Made by a program: the position numbers and the translations under genes
NCBI GenBank assembly: GCA_905235045.1
Contig: CAJOJO010000002.1
Span: 1-45,587 of the forward strand
Source of the DNA: an uncultured Bacilli bacterium
Lineage (GTDB): Bacteria > Bacillota_I > Bacilli_A > RF39 > UBA660
DNA length: 45,587 bases
Reading direction: 5' to 3'
The notes under the pieces: model-generated
Told to the model about the DNA's origin: nothing
What the model saw: only the letters and a program-made list of their open reading frames with translations
Databases searched by the model: none
Part shown: piece after piece, positions 33,452-41,968 of the stretch
Position numbering within the stretch: position 1 is the stretch's first letter
Layout of the letters: the number at the start of each line of letters is the position of its first letter

Positions 33452-34665
33452 TGAAGAAAAAAGGATTTACTGTTGTTGAATTAACTGTATCATTTTCATT
33501 AGTATCAATTATCGCAATTATGTTATTTAACTTGATATTTTCTTTAAAAGAACTATATGTTAGTGGTGATATTAAAACCTCATTACTAAATAAACAAGCA
33601 ATAATGGATAAAAAAATCTATGATGATTTAAATACAAGAGACTTAAGAAGTATTACAGCTTGTGGTATATCATGTTTAACATTTGAATATACTGATGGAA
33701 ATGCAAAATTATTAATTGATGTAGGTGCCAATACAATTACATATGATAATTACACAATGAAACTAAATAAAGGTACCCAAATTGAGCAAGTAAGCTTTGA
33801 TACCTATTTTTATATATCAACAAATATTAAAAATAATGCCGTATTTCATTTAGATATACCAATTAAAACAACTTTATTAGATGATGACTTTGGTATTCAT
33901 ATTGTTAAAACATACAATACCGAAGATGTTAACATTAATAAACAATTAGATTTTAATGAAGCAACAATAATTGCTAATGGCGTTACAATGCCACTAACAT
34001 TAATTGATCAAGGTGAAGATTGGACTATTGCCTTAGATGAAGATAATAATCCTAATTTCTTAACTCAAAACACTGAAAACAAAGTTATATTTGCGCATAT
34101 TTTTCATCAAGAACAAGGAACTTATTATGATGATTATAAATCATTTTTAAAATCTAAAGATGCTAATAAAATGAGTACTTTAAAATCACTAGAAATATTT
34201 AGAAACAAAAAAAGAGTTAGTGAAATAACAAGTATTCTAAAAGAGGTAGAAGATACTGAAAAAGTTAAAAACGCAATCGATGAAGATTTTTCTAATGGTT
34301 ACTTTGAACTAATCATTGATTATCCAAGTTTGAATAATGCTGGGGCATTTAAAAACTATAATAGATGGATGCAAACAAGTAACTTTACCAACAATAAAAA
34401 AATCGAAGAAGGCTTATTCATTGATACTATGAATAGTGGAGATCAAACATGGCAAAATGGTTTACGTTATGTAAATAGTGATGAAAACTATGTTACAGGT
34501 AGTAATAATAATCAATTATTCGCTATCGGAATGAAAAAAGATATTGCTAACGATACTGGATATACCATTAAAAATCCTGATGGAACAAATGCTACTAATG
34601 TAGATATTTGGGTTAGAGTAAATGAATATATTGAAAACTATAGCTTAGTTACATTAGTTTACTAA
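33451..34665 (+). CDS. Prepilin-like protein 2 with large extracytosolic domain
   Basis: This 404-aa protein has the prepilin motif G|FTVVELTVSFSLVSIIAIMLF at its start (Glu +5). The exported domain of about 360 residues is much larger than in a typical minor pilin and is not recognised. It contains a CGISC pair at about residue 70, a possible disulfide. Translation is coupled to the preceding gene, with AGGAGGTGAAAAC before the start. The 3' end overlaps the convergent ylbJ by 17 nt. Confidence 0.78.
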   Translation: MKKKGFTVVELTVSFSLVSIIAIMLFNLIFSLKELYVSGDIKTSLLNKQAIMDKKIYDDLNTRDLRSITACGISCLTFEYTDGNAKLLIDVGANTITYDNYTMKLNKGTQIEQVSFDTYFYISTNIKNNAVFHLDIPIKTTLLDDDFGIHIVKTYNTEDVNINKQLDFNEATIIANGVTMPLTLIDQGEDWTIALDEDNNPNFLTQNTENKVIFAHIFHQEQGTYYDDYKSFLKSKDANKMSTLKSLEIFRNKKRVSEITSILKEVEDTEKVKNAIDEDFSNGYFELIIDYPSLNNAGAFKNYNRWMQTSNFTNNKKIEEGLFIDTMNSGDQTWQNGLRYVNSDENYVTGSNNNQLFAIGMKKDIANDTGYTIKNPDGTNATNVDIWVRVNEYIENYSLVTLVY

Positions 34666-35536
34666 TAATAAATACCAACATACCAGAAATAAAGGCATGT
34701 AATAAACGTGCTAATAGGTAAGGTTGGTATTTTATTTTGCCATCAATTATACTTAATACTTGAAAATGAACACATAATCCACCAAAAGAAAGAATCATTA
34801 CAATTAAAATCGGATTATTTTTTACATAATTTATTCCGTTTGTCATTTCCAAAAATATATTAGTAAAATATTTAAAAATAAAAGGTAAATTAGAATTATT
34901 AATAATTGTATTTATAATCATAAAAAAAATAATTGTTCCTAAAATAAGTAATAAAGTATCAATACTATTTTTAATACTATTTTTTAAAATAGTTCCAAAA
35001 GGTTTTACATTATATACCATTTTTTTATTATCGGATTCACTAATATTTCTAAATAATAAACCAATAATAATATTAGTACTATAATGAACTATAAGAATAA
35101 TAATTGCCGTATTAAAACCAACAATACTTTTTATAAAACCCAAAATAAATAAGGGACTAGAAAAATGCGTAAAAGCTAATAATTTAGTTGCTTCTTCTTT
35201 ACTAATTAAATTTTCATCATATACTTCCTTAATATATTTCGCACTACTAGGAAATCCAGATAACATACTCATAAAAAATATATATACACCAATTCCATTT
35301 ATTTTAAATAAATAATAAAATGGTTTTTCAAATATAATAGCTAAAAAGTGAGCAAATCCATAATTAAGTAAAAAACTATTAATCATAAACATTGGCAATA
35401 AATTTGGTAATACTTGATAATACCAAATATTTATTGCTTCAAAAAAGCAAAATTTAATATTATCATTATTAATAAAAATTTGTATAGTTATGTAAATAAA
35501 AAAGAAAAGTAGTAAAAAATTAACTATTTTTTTCAT
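34649..35536 (-). CDS. ylbJ: YlbJ-like sporulation integral membrane protein
   Basis: This 295-aa protein has about eight hydrophobic segments. It carries nucleoside-transporter 'gate'-like motifs seen in YlbJ/SpoVM-class proteins: ANINIWYYQVLPNLLPMFMI-type and MSMLSGFPSSAKYIKEVY, then AFTHFSSPLFILG. In Bacillus ylbJ is a sigma-E gene needed for spore cortex formation. GGTGAT precedes the start. It is divergent from the Lon/PDZ protease, matching the ylbJ-ylbL neighbourhood of Bacillus except for orientation. Confidence 0.82.
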   Translation of the reverse strand: MKKIVNFLLLFFFIYITIQIFINNDNIKFCFFEAINIWYYQVLPNLLPMFMINSFLLNYGFAHFLAIIFEKPFYYLFKINGIGVYIFFMSMLSGFPSSAKYIKEVYDENLISKEEATKLLAFTHFSSPLFILGFIKSIVGFNTAIIILIVHYSTNIIIGLLFRNISESDNKKMVYNVKPFGTILKNSIKNSIDTLLLILGTIIFFMIINTIINNSNLPFIFKYFTNIFLEMTNGINYVKNNPILIVMILSFGGLCVHFQVLSIIDGKIKYQPYLLARLLHAFISGMLVFIISKLM

Positions 35537-35588
35537 AAAATCACCATTTTATATTATAATTGTATTATAAGAAATGGGGGAAAAGACC

Positions 35589-36539
35589 ATGATTAAAAGA
35601 ATATTAAAAGAATATTGGTATTGTTTTTTTGTATTCATCTTATCCTTTTTACTAGTATTTATTAAATTACCATATACTATTGAAAGAACTGGTGGTTTAA
35701 TTAATTTAAATGATCGAATAGAAGGATATGAAACAAATGGGTCATTTAATATGGCTTATGTAGCTTCTTCCGATGCGAATGTATTAACTTATTTATATAG
35801 TTTAATTGATCGTAATTGGGATGCAATTCCGGTAAATAAAAATACTACGCAAAAAGAAACTGATTATCTTGGTAAAAGATATTTTCAAACATCTAATCAA
35901 GTAGCTGAATTAGTTGCCTATAAACTTGCTAACAAAGATATTAAAATTGATAAAACTCATTTTTATGTAACATATGTTGATGAAAACAGCAAATCAGATA
36001 TTGAAATAGGTGATGAAATAATTGCGATTAATGGTACTAATATAACTAATGAAAATGATATTAGTGAATTAATTAATCAAAGTAAAAAAACAGTTAAATT
36101 AACCGTTTTAAATAATGATAAAAAATTAACTCGCACCGCCAAAAAATATACATTAGATGGTAAAGAAGTAATTGGTATTCTAATTTTACCATCATTTGAA
36201 TTTAAAAGTAATTTAAAATTTAAATCTGATAATACTGAATATGGCCCATCTGGTGGATTTATGATGGCTCTTACTATCTATGATCATATAACTAATTCTA
36301 ACCTAGCAAAAGGGCGTATTATTGCCGGAACAGGCACTATTGCCTTAGACGGTACTGTAGGTGAAATAGGTGGTGTTAAACATAAAATAAAAGGAGCTGT
36401 TAATAATGGAGCAGAAATATTCTTTGTCCCAAAAGAAAACTATAAAGAAGCAATAAATTTAAAAAAGAAATATAACTATAACATCGATGTAGTTAAAATT
36501 ACCAACATTCAAGAAGCAATAGATTATTTAAAAAAATAA
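35589..36539 (+). CDS. PDZ-Lon (S16) membrane protease, YlbL/SepM-like
   Basis: This 316-aa protein has one N-terminal transmembrane helix (YCFFVFILSFLLVFI) and faces outward. A PDZ-like segment spans about residues 120-190 (DIEIGDEIIAINGTNI). The S16 protease domain has the Ser in YGPSGGFMMAL and the Lys in GEIGGVKHKIKGAVNNGAE, a complete Ser-Lys dyad. Relatives are YlbL (Bacillus) and SepM (Streptococcus). I use the ATG of MIKRILK, since GGGGGAAAAG lies 4-5 nt upstream. The substrate is unknown. Confidence 0.9.
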   Translation: MIKRILKEYWYCFFVFILSFLLVFIKLPYTIERTGGLINLNDRIEGYETNGSFNMAYVASSDANVLTYLYSLIDRNWDAIPVNKNTTQKETDYLGKRYFQTSNQVAELVAYKLANKDIKIDKTHFYVTYVDENSKSDIEIGDEIIAINGTNITNENDISELINQSKKTVKLTVLNNDKKLTRTAKKYTLDGKEVIGILILPSFEFKSNLKFKSDNTEYGPSGGFMMALTIYDHITNSNLAKGRIIAGTGTIALDGTVGEIGGVKHKIKGAVNNGAEIFFVPKENYKEAINLKKKYNYNIDVVKITNIQEAIDYLKK

Positions 36540-36558
36540 AAGCTATTGCTTTTATTTT
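36533..36558. terminator. Bidirectional terminator
   Basis: AAAATAAAAGC and GCTTTTATTTT form an 11-bp stem with a TATT loop, between convergent genes. Confidence 0.7.
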
Positions 36559-37478
36559 GCTTCAACAAATATTTTATCATTAAATTTATGTTGAATTGGT
36601 TCTGTTGTAAGTAAAGTATTTGCATCAATTAAGAAATAAGTATCAATCAACATATTTGCTCCAGTATTAACTACCGGATCATCCCATGTTAAATCTAGAT
36701 GTTTCCATTTACCATCAATATTTACTAAATTCCAAATATGTTTTTCACTAGAAACTTTATAATTTTCTAAACCTAACTTATCTAAGAATAAAGCCATCGC
36801 ATCTGTATAACCACCACATATAGCTTTACCAGTGAATAAAGGGCCATAAGCTGTATTAGAAGGGTGTTTCAAACTTGTTATTGCATTACTTTTTATTTCG
36901 TTAGATCTTTCTTCATCATATGAAGTATTATTTATTATATAATCATGAAATGCTTTTATTTTTTGTTCAATAGTCATATCATCAGTTATTATTTCATTAT
37001 ATATTTCATCTATTTTTTCGTTTATAACTTTTATATCTTCATCTCCATATAATTTATCAACTGATATATTAACTCTTCCGTAACTATTCATATTAACAAC
37101 TATTTTATTATAACTATTATATGTACTAACAAAGTTATTGATATTTGAAATTAAAGTAGCATCATTAGTAATATTTTCTACATCTTCCAAACATTTTTTA
37201 TATTCCTTACGTGGACAAAAGAAAGTAAAATTACTCCAGCCATTATTTAATGAAGTATAAATAATATTTAAAATATCTTGTCTTTTTTTTGGAGTAAAAT
37301 CATCTGTAAGTTGAACAAATTCAAAATTATAATCACGAGCATACTCGTTTTTTTCATCATACTCAAAATCTTCTTTATAAACAAAATTATACATTACATA
37401 TTCAACTATATCATCGTAGTAATAATATATTCCGTAAATCATTCCAATTAAAATTAACGTTGTTATAAGTTTTTTCAT
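36552..37478 (-). CDS. Exported transglutaminase-like protein
   Basis: This 308-aa protein has an N-terminal hydrophobic anchor (LITTLILIGMIYGIYYYY). The C-terminal half is a transglutaminase-like fold with the Cys in GKAICGGYTDAMALFL, the His in EKHIWNLV and the Asp in HLDLTWDDP, so the catalytic triad is complete. It may act as a cell-surface or spore-envelope protease or crosslinker; the substrate is unknown. AGGTGAT precedes the start. A TTATAAT lies upstream. Confidence 0.85.
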   Translation of the reverse strand: MKKLITTLILIGMIYGIYYYYDDIVEYVMYNFVYKEDFEYDEKNEYARDYNFEFVQLTDDFTPKKRQDILNIIYTSLNNGWSNFTFFCPRKEYKKCLEDVENITNDATLISNINNFVSTYNSYNKIVVNMNSYGRVNISVDKLYGDEDIKVINEKIDEIYNEIITDDMTIEQKIKAFHDYIINNTSYDEERSNEIKSNAITSLKHPSNTAYGPLFTGKAICGGYTDAMALFLDKLGLENYKVSSEKHIWNLVNIDGKWKHLDLTWDDPVVNTGANMLIDTYFLIDANTLLTTEPIQHKFNDKIFVEAK

Positions 37479-37510
37479 ATTATCACCTACAATAATTATA
37501 ACATAAATGT

Positions 37511-37536
37511 AAAAAAAAAGAAGTAAAAATTACTTC
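37511..37536 (-). terminator. Terminator after rpsT
   Basis: On the minus strand GAAGTAA and TTACTTC pair around ATTT, followed by nine T. Confidence 0.8.
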
Positions 37537-37796
37537 ATAGCGTTAACTTTAAGTGTTAAACGTGATTTATTACGAGCTACATAATTTGGTTTAACAATTC
37601 CAGCAGCAGCTGCTTTATCTAATCTTTTAATAGCAATAGCTAATTCTTCAGTAGCTTTAGCTTTATCTTTAGCTAATATTGCTTTTTCAGTATTCTTAAT
37701 AGCATTCTTTAAACTTGCTTTATATACATTATTATTATTTACTTTTCTTTTTAATGAAGTTTTAACTGCTTTTTTAGCATTTTTCATATTTGGCAT
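37530..37796 (-). CDS. rpsT: 30S ribosomal protein S20
   Basis: S20 is an 88-aa, very basic, all-helical 16S-binding protein. Typical features are MPNMKNAKKAVKTSLKRK, the central AILAKDKAKATEELAIAIKRLDKAAAAGIVKPN and the end ARNKSRLTLKVNA. GGAGGTGAAAAT precedes the start. It is divergent from gpr, the same arrangement as in Bacillus. Confidence 0.96.
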   Translation of the reverse strand: MPNMKNAKKAVKTSLKRKVNNNNVYKASLKNAIKNTEKAILAKDKAKATEELAIAIKRLDKAAAAGIVKPNYVARNKSRLTLKVNAMK

Positions 37797-37864
37797 ATTT
37801 TCACCTCCAAGTCAAATAGTTCTAATATATTTTAACAAACTTCTAAGAAAAAATCAACAATTAC

Positions 37865-37893
37865 TTATAAAAAGTAAGAAAAAGTCCAAAATA
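37865..37893 (+). promoter_or_regulatory. Candidate forespore (sigma-F/G-type) promoter of gpr
   Basis: TTATA and CAAAATA are separated by 17 nt. Each differs by one base from the Bacillus sigma-G pattern (GHATR / CATANTA). Bacillus gpr is expressed from sigma-F/sigma-G promoters. The match is moderate in AT-rich DNA, so it is only suggestive. Confidence 0.4.
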
Positions 37894-37907
37894 TTTGTGG
37901 TGATACT

Positions 37908-38816
37908 ATGAAACACGAAATAGATTTAAAAAATTTTAATATTCATACTGATTTAGTTATTGAAGATCAAAGTATCAAAACAAAATATAATATTGAGGAA
38001 TATAAAGATATAACAGTTACAAAGGTAATTGTAAATAAAGAAAACAAAAATATTTTAAATAGAAAAGAAGGAACATATATCACAATTGAATTTAACGATG
38101 TGACTGATATTGATAATCAAAATAATTTAGAAAAAGTATTTATTAAGTATTTAGAAAAACTAATGAAGAATATTGATAAGAGTAGGGGACTTATTATTGG
38201 TTTAGGTAATAGTAATTCAACTCCTGATTCATTAGGGCCAAACGTTATAAGAGATATTGTTGTTACTACTCACTTAGCTAATATAACAAAATTAGATAAT
38301 GGATTCAATGAAATTGCTGCTTTTTCGCCTGGTGTAACAGGGGATACAGGTATTGAAACAGCTGATATAATTACTAATATTATTAATACTATTAAACCTA
38401 ACTATGTAATTATCGTTGATGCTTTAGCTAGTAAATCAATCGAAAGAGTTAATAAAACTATTCAAATGAGTGACGCTGGAATATCTCCTGGAAGTGGAAT
38501 AGGAAATAATCGTAAGGAATTAAGTAAAGATACTTTAAATATACCAGTTATATCAATTGGCATTCCCACTGTAGTTGATGCAGTATCAATTGTAGCTGAC
38601 ACAATAAATTATATGTACAATGATAAAATAAAACTAATAAACTTAAAAAAATATAATGATAATGAGATTAGAGAAATATTATTTTCAGTTCTAACACCAC
38701 TAGGATATAATTTAATTGTAACACCAAAAGAAATAGATTTTATAATAAAAAAACTTAGCAATATACTAAGTAATGGAATTAATAAGGTAATTCATCCTAA
38801 ACTAAAAATAAAGTAA
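37908..38816 (+). CDS. gpr: Spore germination protease GPR
   Basis: GPR is the aspartic-like endopeptidase (A25) that degrades small acid-soluble spore proteins during germination. This one is 302 aa. NIHTDLVIE near the N-terminus corresponds to the autoprocessing region (RTDLAVE in Bacillus). The conserved blocks RGLIIGLGNSNSTPDSLGP and FSPGVTGDTGIETADII precede IIVDALASKS, and GISPGSGIGNNRKELS follows; these contain the two conserved Asp. The GTGGTGAT ribosome binding site is clear. Divergent to rpsT. A candidate substrate is encoded at 41033. Confidence 0.93.
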   Translation: MKHEIDLKNFNIHTDLVIEDQSIKTKYNIEEYKDITVTKVIVNKENKNILNRKEGTYITIEFNDVTDIDNQNNLEKVFIKYLEKLMKNIDKSRGLIIGLGNSNSTPDSLGPNVIRDIVVTTHLANITKLDNGFNEIAAFSPGVTGDTGIETADIITNIINTIKPNYVIIVDALASKSIERVNKTIQMSDAGISPGSGIGNNRKELSKDTLNIPVISIGIPTVVDAVSIVADTINYMYNDKIKLINLKKYNDNEIREILFSVLTPLGYNLIVTPKEIDFIIKKLSNILSNGINKVIHPKLKIK

Positions 38817-38909
38817 ACAGCTTGCTACAAAAGAAGCAATCATTGCAACCAATAAGATAATAGCAGCTATTCTTACTATTAAACTTCTATTGTGTTTTTT
38901 CTTCTTCAT
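38802..38909 (-). CDS. Small membrane peptide (35 aa), missed by the ORF track
   Basis: The peptide starts with basic MKKKKHNRS and is followed by one transmembrane helix (IVRIAAIILLVAMIASFVAS). AGGTGATTATA directly before the ATG is a strong ribosome binding site, and TATAAT is found a little upstream, so it looks expressed. Its 3' end overlaps the end of gpr, convergently, by 15 nt. The family is not recognised; small single-helix proteins are frequent near sporulation and cell-division genes. Confidence 0.6.
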   Translation of the reverse strand: MKKKKHNRSLIVRIAAIILLVAMIASFVASCLLYF

Positions 38910-38985
38910 TATAATCACCTAAATCAATTATAACATATTTATGCATAAAATTAAAACAATTTCATATATTTAACTGGGTGAAAAA

Positions 38986-39594
38986 ATGAAATTAGACAAA
39001 CTAAAAAAAATTAAAACATTATATTTTCTAATTGGTATATCAATTATCGCATTTATTTTTGGCATATTTTTTATTACAATTTTATCTAATAAAGATATCA
39101 GTATTGTTAAAGATTATATAACCACATTTATAACTAATATTCATGATAAACAAATTAATTTTTTAAGCATCCTAAAAGATACCTTCTTTTCTCACTTAAT
39201 TATTTTAATTATTATTTGGTTACTTGGTATATCAATAATTGGCATACCAATTATAATATTTTTCTATTTTTTTAAAATATTTAGTCTTGGTTTTGCATTA
39301 AGTTCTTTTGTTTTAACTTATAAAATAAAAGGGCTTATTTTTAGTTTTTTATATTTATTTCCAAACGAAATTATTAAATATTTTGTTTATACTTTAATAG
39401 TAACTAATTCAATAAAAATATCCAAAAAAATTATTAAATCAATCATGAAAAAGGAAACAATAGATTTTCATGTTTTACTTAAAAAATATACTAAAATTCT
39501 TATTATTTCGATTATAATTATCTTTATTTCCGTAATATATGAAACATTTGCGATACCATATATATTTGACAAATTATATTTTTTGGTAAAATAG
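38986..39594 (+). CDS. spoIIM: Stage II sporulation protein M
   Basis: SpoIIM is a membrane subunit of the SpoIIDMP complex that drives septal peptidoglycan remodelling and engulfment. This 202-aa protein has five hydrophobic segments. The first lies after a basic N-terminus, FFSHLIILIIIWLLGISIIGIP carries the family core, and KIFSLGFALSSFVLTYKIKG and LFPNEIIKYFVY follow. GGGTGAAAAA precedes the start. SpoIID and SpoIIP are not in the window. Confidence 0.85.
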   Translation: MKLDKLKKIKTLYFLIGISIIAFIFGIFFITILSNKDISIVKDYITTFITNIHDKQINFLSILKDTFFSHLIILIIIWLLGISIIGIPIIIFFYFFKIFSLGFALSSFVLTYKIKGLIFSFLYLFPNEIIKYFVYTLIVTNSIKISKKIIKSIMKKETIDFHVLLKKYTKILIISIIIIFISVIYETFAIPYIFDKLYFLVK

Positions 39595-39676
39595 AGGCAA
39601 AAAATGCACTTTACCTTTCGTTTACACCTTGACTTTTAATAGTTATGTGATAAAATTATATTAGGAGGTTTAAGAT

Positions 39677-40471
39677 ATGGAAAGGTTAAATGAAATTTTA
39701 CATGAACTAGGAATATCAAAAGTTAAACTTGCTAAATTTTTAGGTGTATCTAGACAAATGATTTATAATTATTTAGAATTGGATGATTTAAACAAATGGC
39801 CAAAAGATAAAAAAGTATTATTACTAAATTTATTAGGCATTAAATCAGCTGATGAAATTGATAAAATTAAGGTAGATACAGATTATATTTTAAATGTCGA
39901 ATCAAGAATTAATAGCTTATTTGAAACAGCAAACAAAATTGATGGAAGTAATACAAGTTTAAATGGGTTAGATGAAAAACACAAAGATTTACTAAATAAT
40001 ATTATTGCTATTGCAAGAGAAGATTTAGATGATCCTAATGATGAGGAAACATATAAAACTTATGACTATTTATTCCATTTTATTCAAGCAATGAGTTCTT
40101 CAAAAGAAACAAAATATATGTTAGCATATATGGCTAAAGCAACAGGGTATGAAAAACCATTAGATTTTGCTTATAATGAAGAAGAACAATTTGTATTTGA
40201 AAGTGTTATTTATACAGCTTTTGTTTTATATAACAATACAATCTCATATAGTGGGAATGGGGGAGTATCAAAAAGTAAATTAGCTGAAGCTCATAAACGT
40301 TTTGTTAATCAAATAGAACATAAAATGGAAGAAAAAATGAGTCGTACTTTAGAATTAAATACATTAAAAGTACAAGCTTTAAAAGAACTTGGATATACAG
40401 CTATTACTAACGATAATGCTAGTGAAGTTTTAGCAAAAATTGCTGAAATAGAATCAAGAGTAGTAAATTAA
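39677..40471 (+). CDS. XRE-type helix-turn-helix regulator
   Basis: This 264-aa protein has an N-terminal Cro/CI-like HTH (LGISKVKLAKFLGVSRQMIYNYLE, residues about 11-35). The long C-terminal region is predicted helical and of unknown role. TAGGAGG precedes the start and a sigma-A-like promoter is visible (TTGACT near 39630, ATAAAAT after about 17 nt). It is the last plus-strand gene before the terminus region; target genes are unknown. Confidence 0.8.
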   Translation: MERLNEILHELGISKVKLAKFLGVSRQMIYNYLELDDLNKWPKDKKVLLLNLLGIKSADEIDKIKVDTDYILNVESRINSLFETANKIDGSNTSLNGLDEKHKDLLNNIIAIAREDLDDPNDEETYKTYDYLFHFIQAMSSSKETKYMLAYMAKATGYEKPLDFAYNEEEQFVFESVIYTAFVLYNNTISYSGNGGVSKSKLAEAHKRFVNQIEHKMEEKMSRTLELNTLKVQALKELGYTAITNDNASEVLAKIAEIESRVVN

Positions 40472-40497
40472 ATCCTTAAAAAAGGATTTTTCTTTTT
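40470..40497 (+). terminator. Terminator after the XRE gene
   Basis: AAATCCTT and AAGGATTT pair around a 4-nt A loop, followed by TTCTTTTT. Confidence 0.75.
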
Positions 40498-40980
<483 letters not shown>

Positions 40981-40986
40981 AAGGGT

Positions 40987-41015
40987 GTATATTTTTAATA
41001 TTATTACCCATACTA
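40987..41015 (+). promoter_or_regulatory. Sigma-G-type promoter of the spore-protein candidate
   Basis: GTATA and CATACTA are separated by 17 nt. Both fit the Bacillus sigma-G consensus (GHATR, 17-18 nt, CATANTA) without mismatch. The -10 ends 18 nt before the start codon. Confidence 0.7.
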
Positions 41016-41032
41016 TAATTGGGTGATGAAAG

Positions 41033-41194
41033 ATGAAAAAAAGCAAAAAAAGCGTAAAAAATACGCAATCAGTTAAGAATTGCAACAAATCAAATGCAAG
41101 AAATAGCAAAAGCAATTCAAGCAAGAAGATCACTGGGTTTGAAGAATCTAAATCTTCTGAAATGAACAACAACAAAAATTCATTTGATGAATAA
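41033..41194 (+). CDS. Candidate small acid-soluble spore protein (53 aa), missed by the ORF track
   Basis: The 53-residue product is about two-thirds Lys, Ser and Asn (12, 12 and 10), basic in the first two thirds and acidic at the end. It begins MKKSKKSVKNTQSVKNCNKS and has a single GFEES segment. This low-complexity hydrophilic make-up recalls gamma-type SASP; TGFEESKSSE is loosely like the TEFASET cleavage region of SspE. GGGTGAT precedes the start, and a consensus-like sigma-G promoter stands upstream. A terminator follows. No homologue was searched; it could be another spore or nucleoid-associated small protein. Confidence 0.65.
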   Translation: MKKSKKSVKNTQSVKNCNKSNARNSKSNSSKKITGFEESKSSEMNNNKNSFDE

Positions 41195-41213
41195 GTAGAT
41201 TAATCATCCACTT

Positions 41214-41240
41214 GAGAGATATTTTCTCTCTCTTTTTTTA
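41214..41240 (+). terminator. Terminator after the spore-protein candidate
   Basis: GAGAGA and TCTCTC pair around TATTT, followed by seven T. It overlaps the 3' end of the convergent ZIP gene. Confidence 0.75.
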
Positions 41241-41945
41241 TTTAAAAATATAAATAAATATAGAACCAATAACAAGCCATAAAATTGTTATAAATTTATT
41301 CTTGTATTTAAGTGATAATGGTAATAATTCATAAACAGCTATATAAAGCATAATTCCTGCAGTTATGCTAAATAGCATTCCTAAGTTAAAATTATTAATA
41401 TAATTTTTTAAAAATAAAAATGCAAGTATTGCTCCAACAAATTCTGATATACCTGATATAAAAGTATATATAATAGCCTTCCCTTTTCTATTTGTAGCAT
41501 AGTAAATTGGTAATGCTATTGTTATACCCTCTGGAATATTATGGGCTGCTATCGCAATTGTAACACTAATTCCTAGTTTTAAATTACTATTACTTGTTAA
41601 AAAGGTAATAATTCCTTCAGGAATATTGTGTAAAATAAGAGCAATCATACTAACTATACCTACCCTATACAAACCATTGTCATTTTCTAGTCTTTTATTT
41701 ATTAACATTGATATAATTATGCCAATGTTAATAAATAGTAAAACAATTAAAAAAGTTATATTTTTAAAATATAAATTAATTAACTTAAATGATTCCGGAA
41801 TTAAATCAATAATTGAAATTGTAATCATTACTCCAGCAGCAAATCCCAAAGAACCAATAATTATTTTTTTATTTTTAGGTATAAATATTAAAATTGTTCC
41901 AATTAATGTTGAAATGCTTGCTAAAAAAGTCAATAAAAAAGGCAT
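41238..41945 (-). CDS. ZIP-family metal transporter (ZupT-like)
   Basis: This 235-aa protein has about eight hydrophobic segments. It carries the two metal-binding motifs of ZIP proteins, LHNIPEGI and AHNIPEGI, in the fourth and fifth transmembrane helices, and FAAGVMITISIIDLIPES near the N-terminus. It probably imports zinc or another divalent cation. GGTGATATA precedes the start. It lies 23 nt after deoB and may be cotranscribed with xerD-deoB. Confidence 0.92.
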   Translation of the reverse strand: MPFLLTFLASISTLIGTILIFIPKNKKIIIGSLGFAAGVMITISIIDLIPESFKLINLYFKNITFLIVLLFINIGIIISMLINKRLENDNGLYRVGIVSMIALILHNIPEGIITFLTSNSNLKLGISVTIAIAAHNIPEGITIALPIYYATNRKGKAIIYTFISGISEFVGAILAFLFLKNYINNFNLGMLFSITAGIMLYIAVYELLPLSLKYKNKFITILWLVIGSIFIYIFK

Positions 41946-41968
41946 TATATCACCATTTAAATATATGC

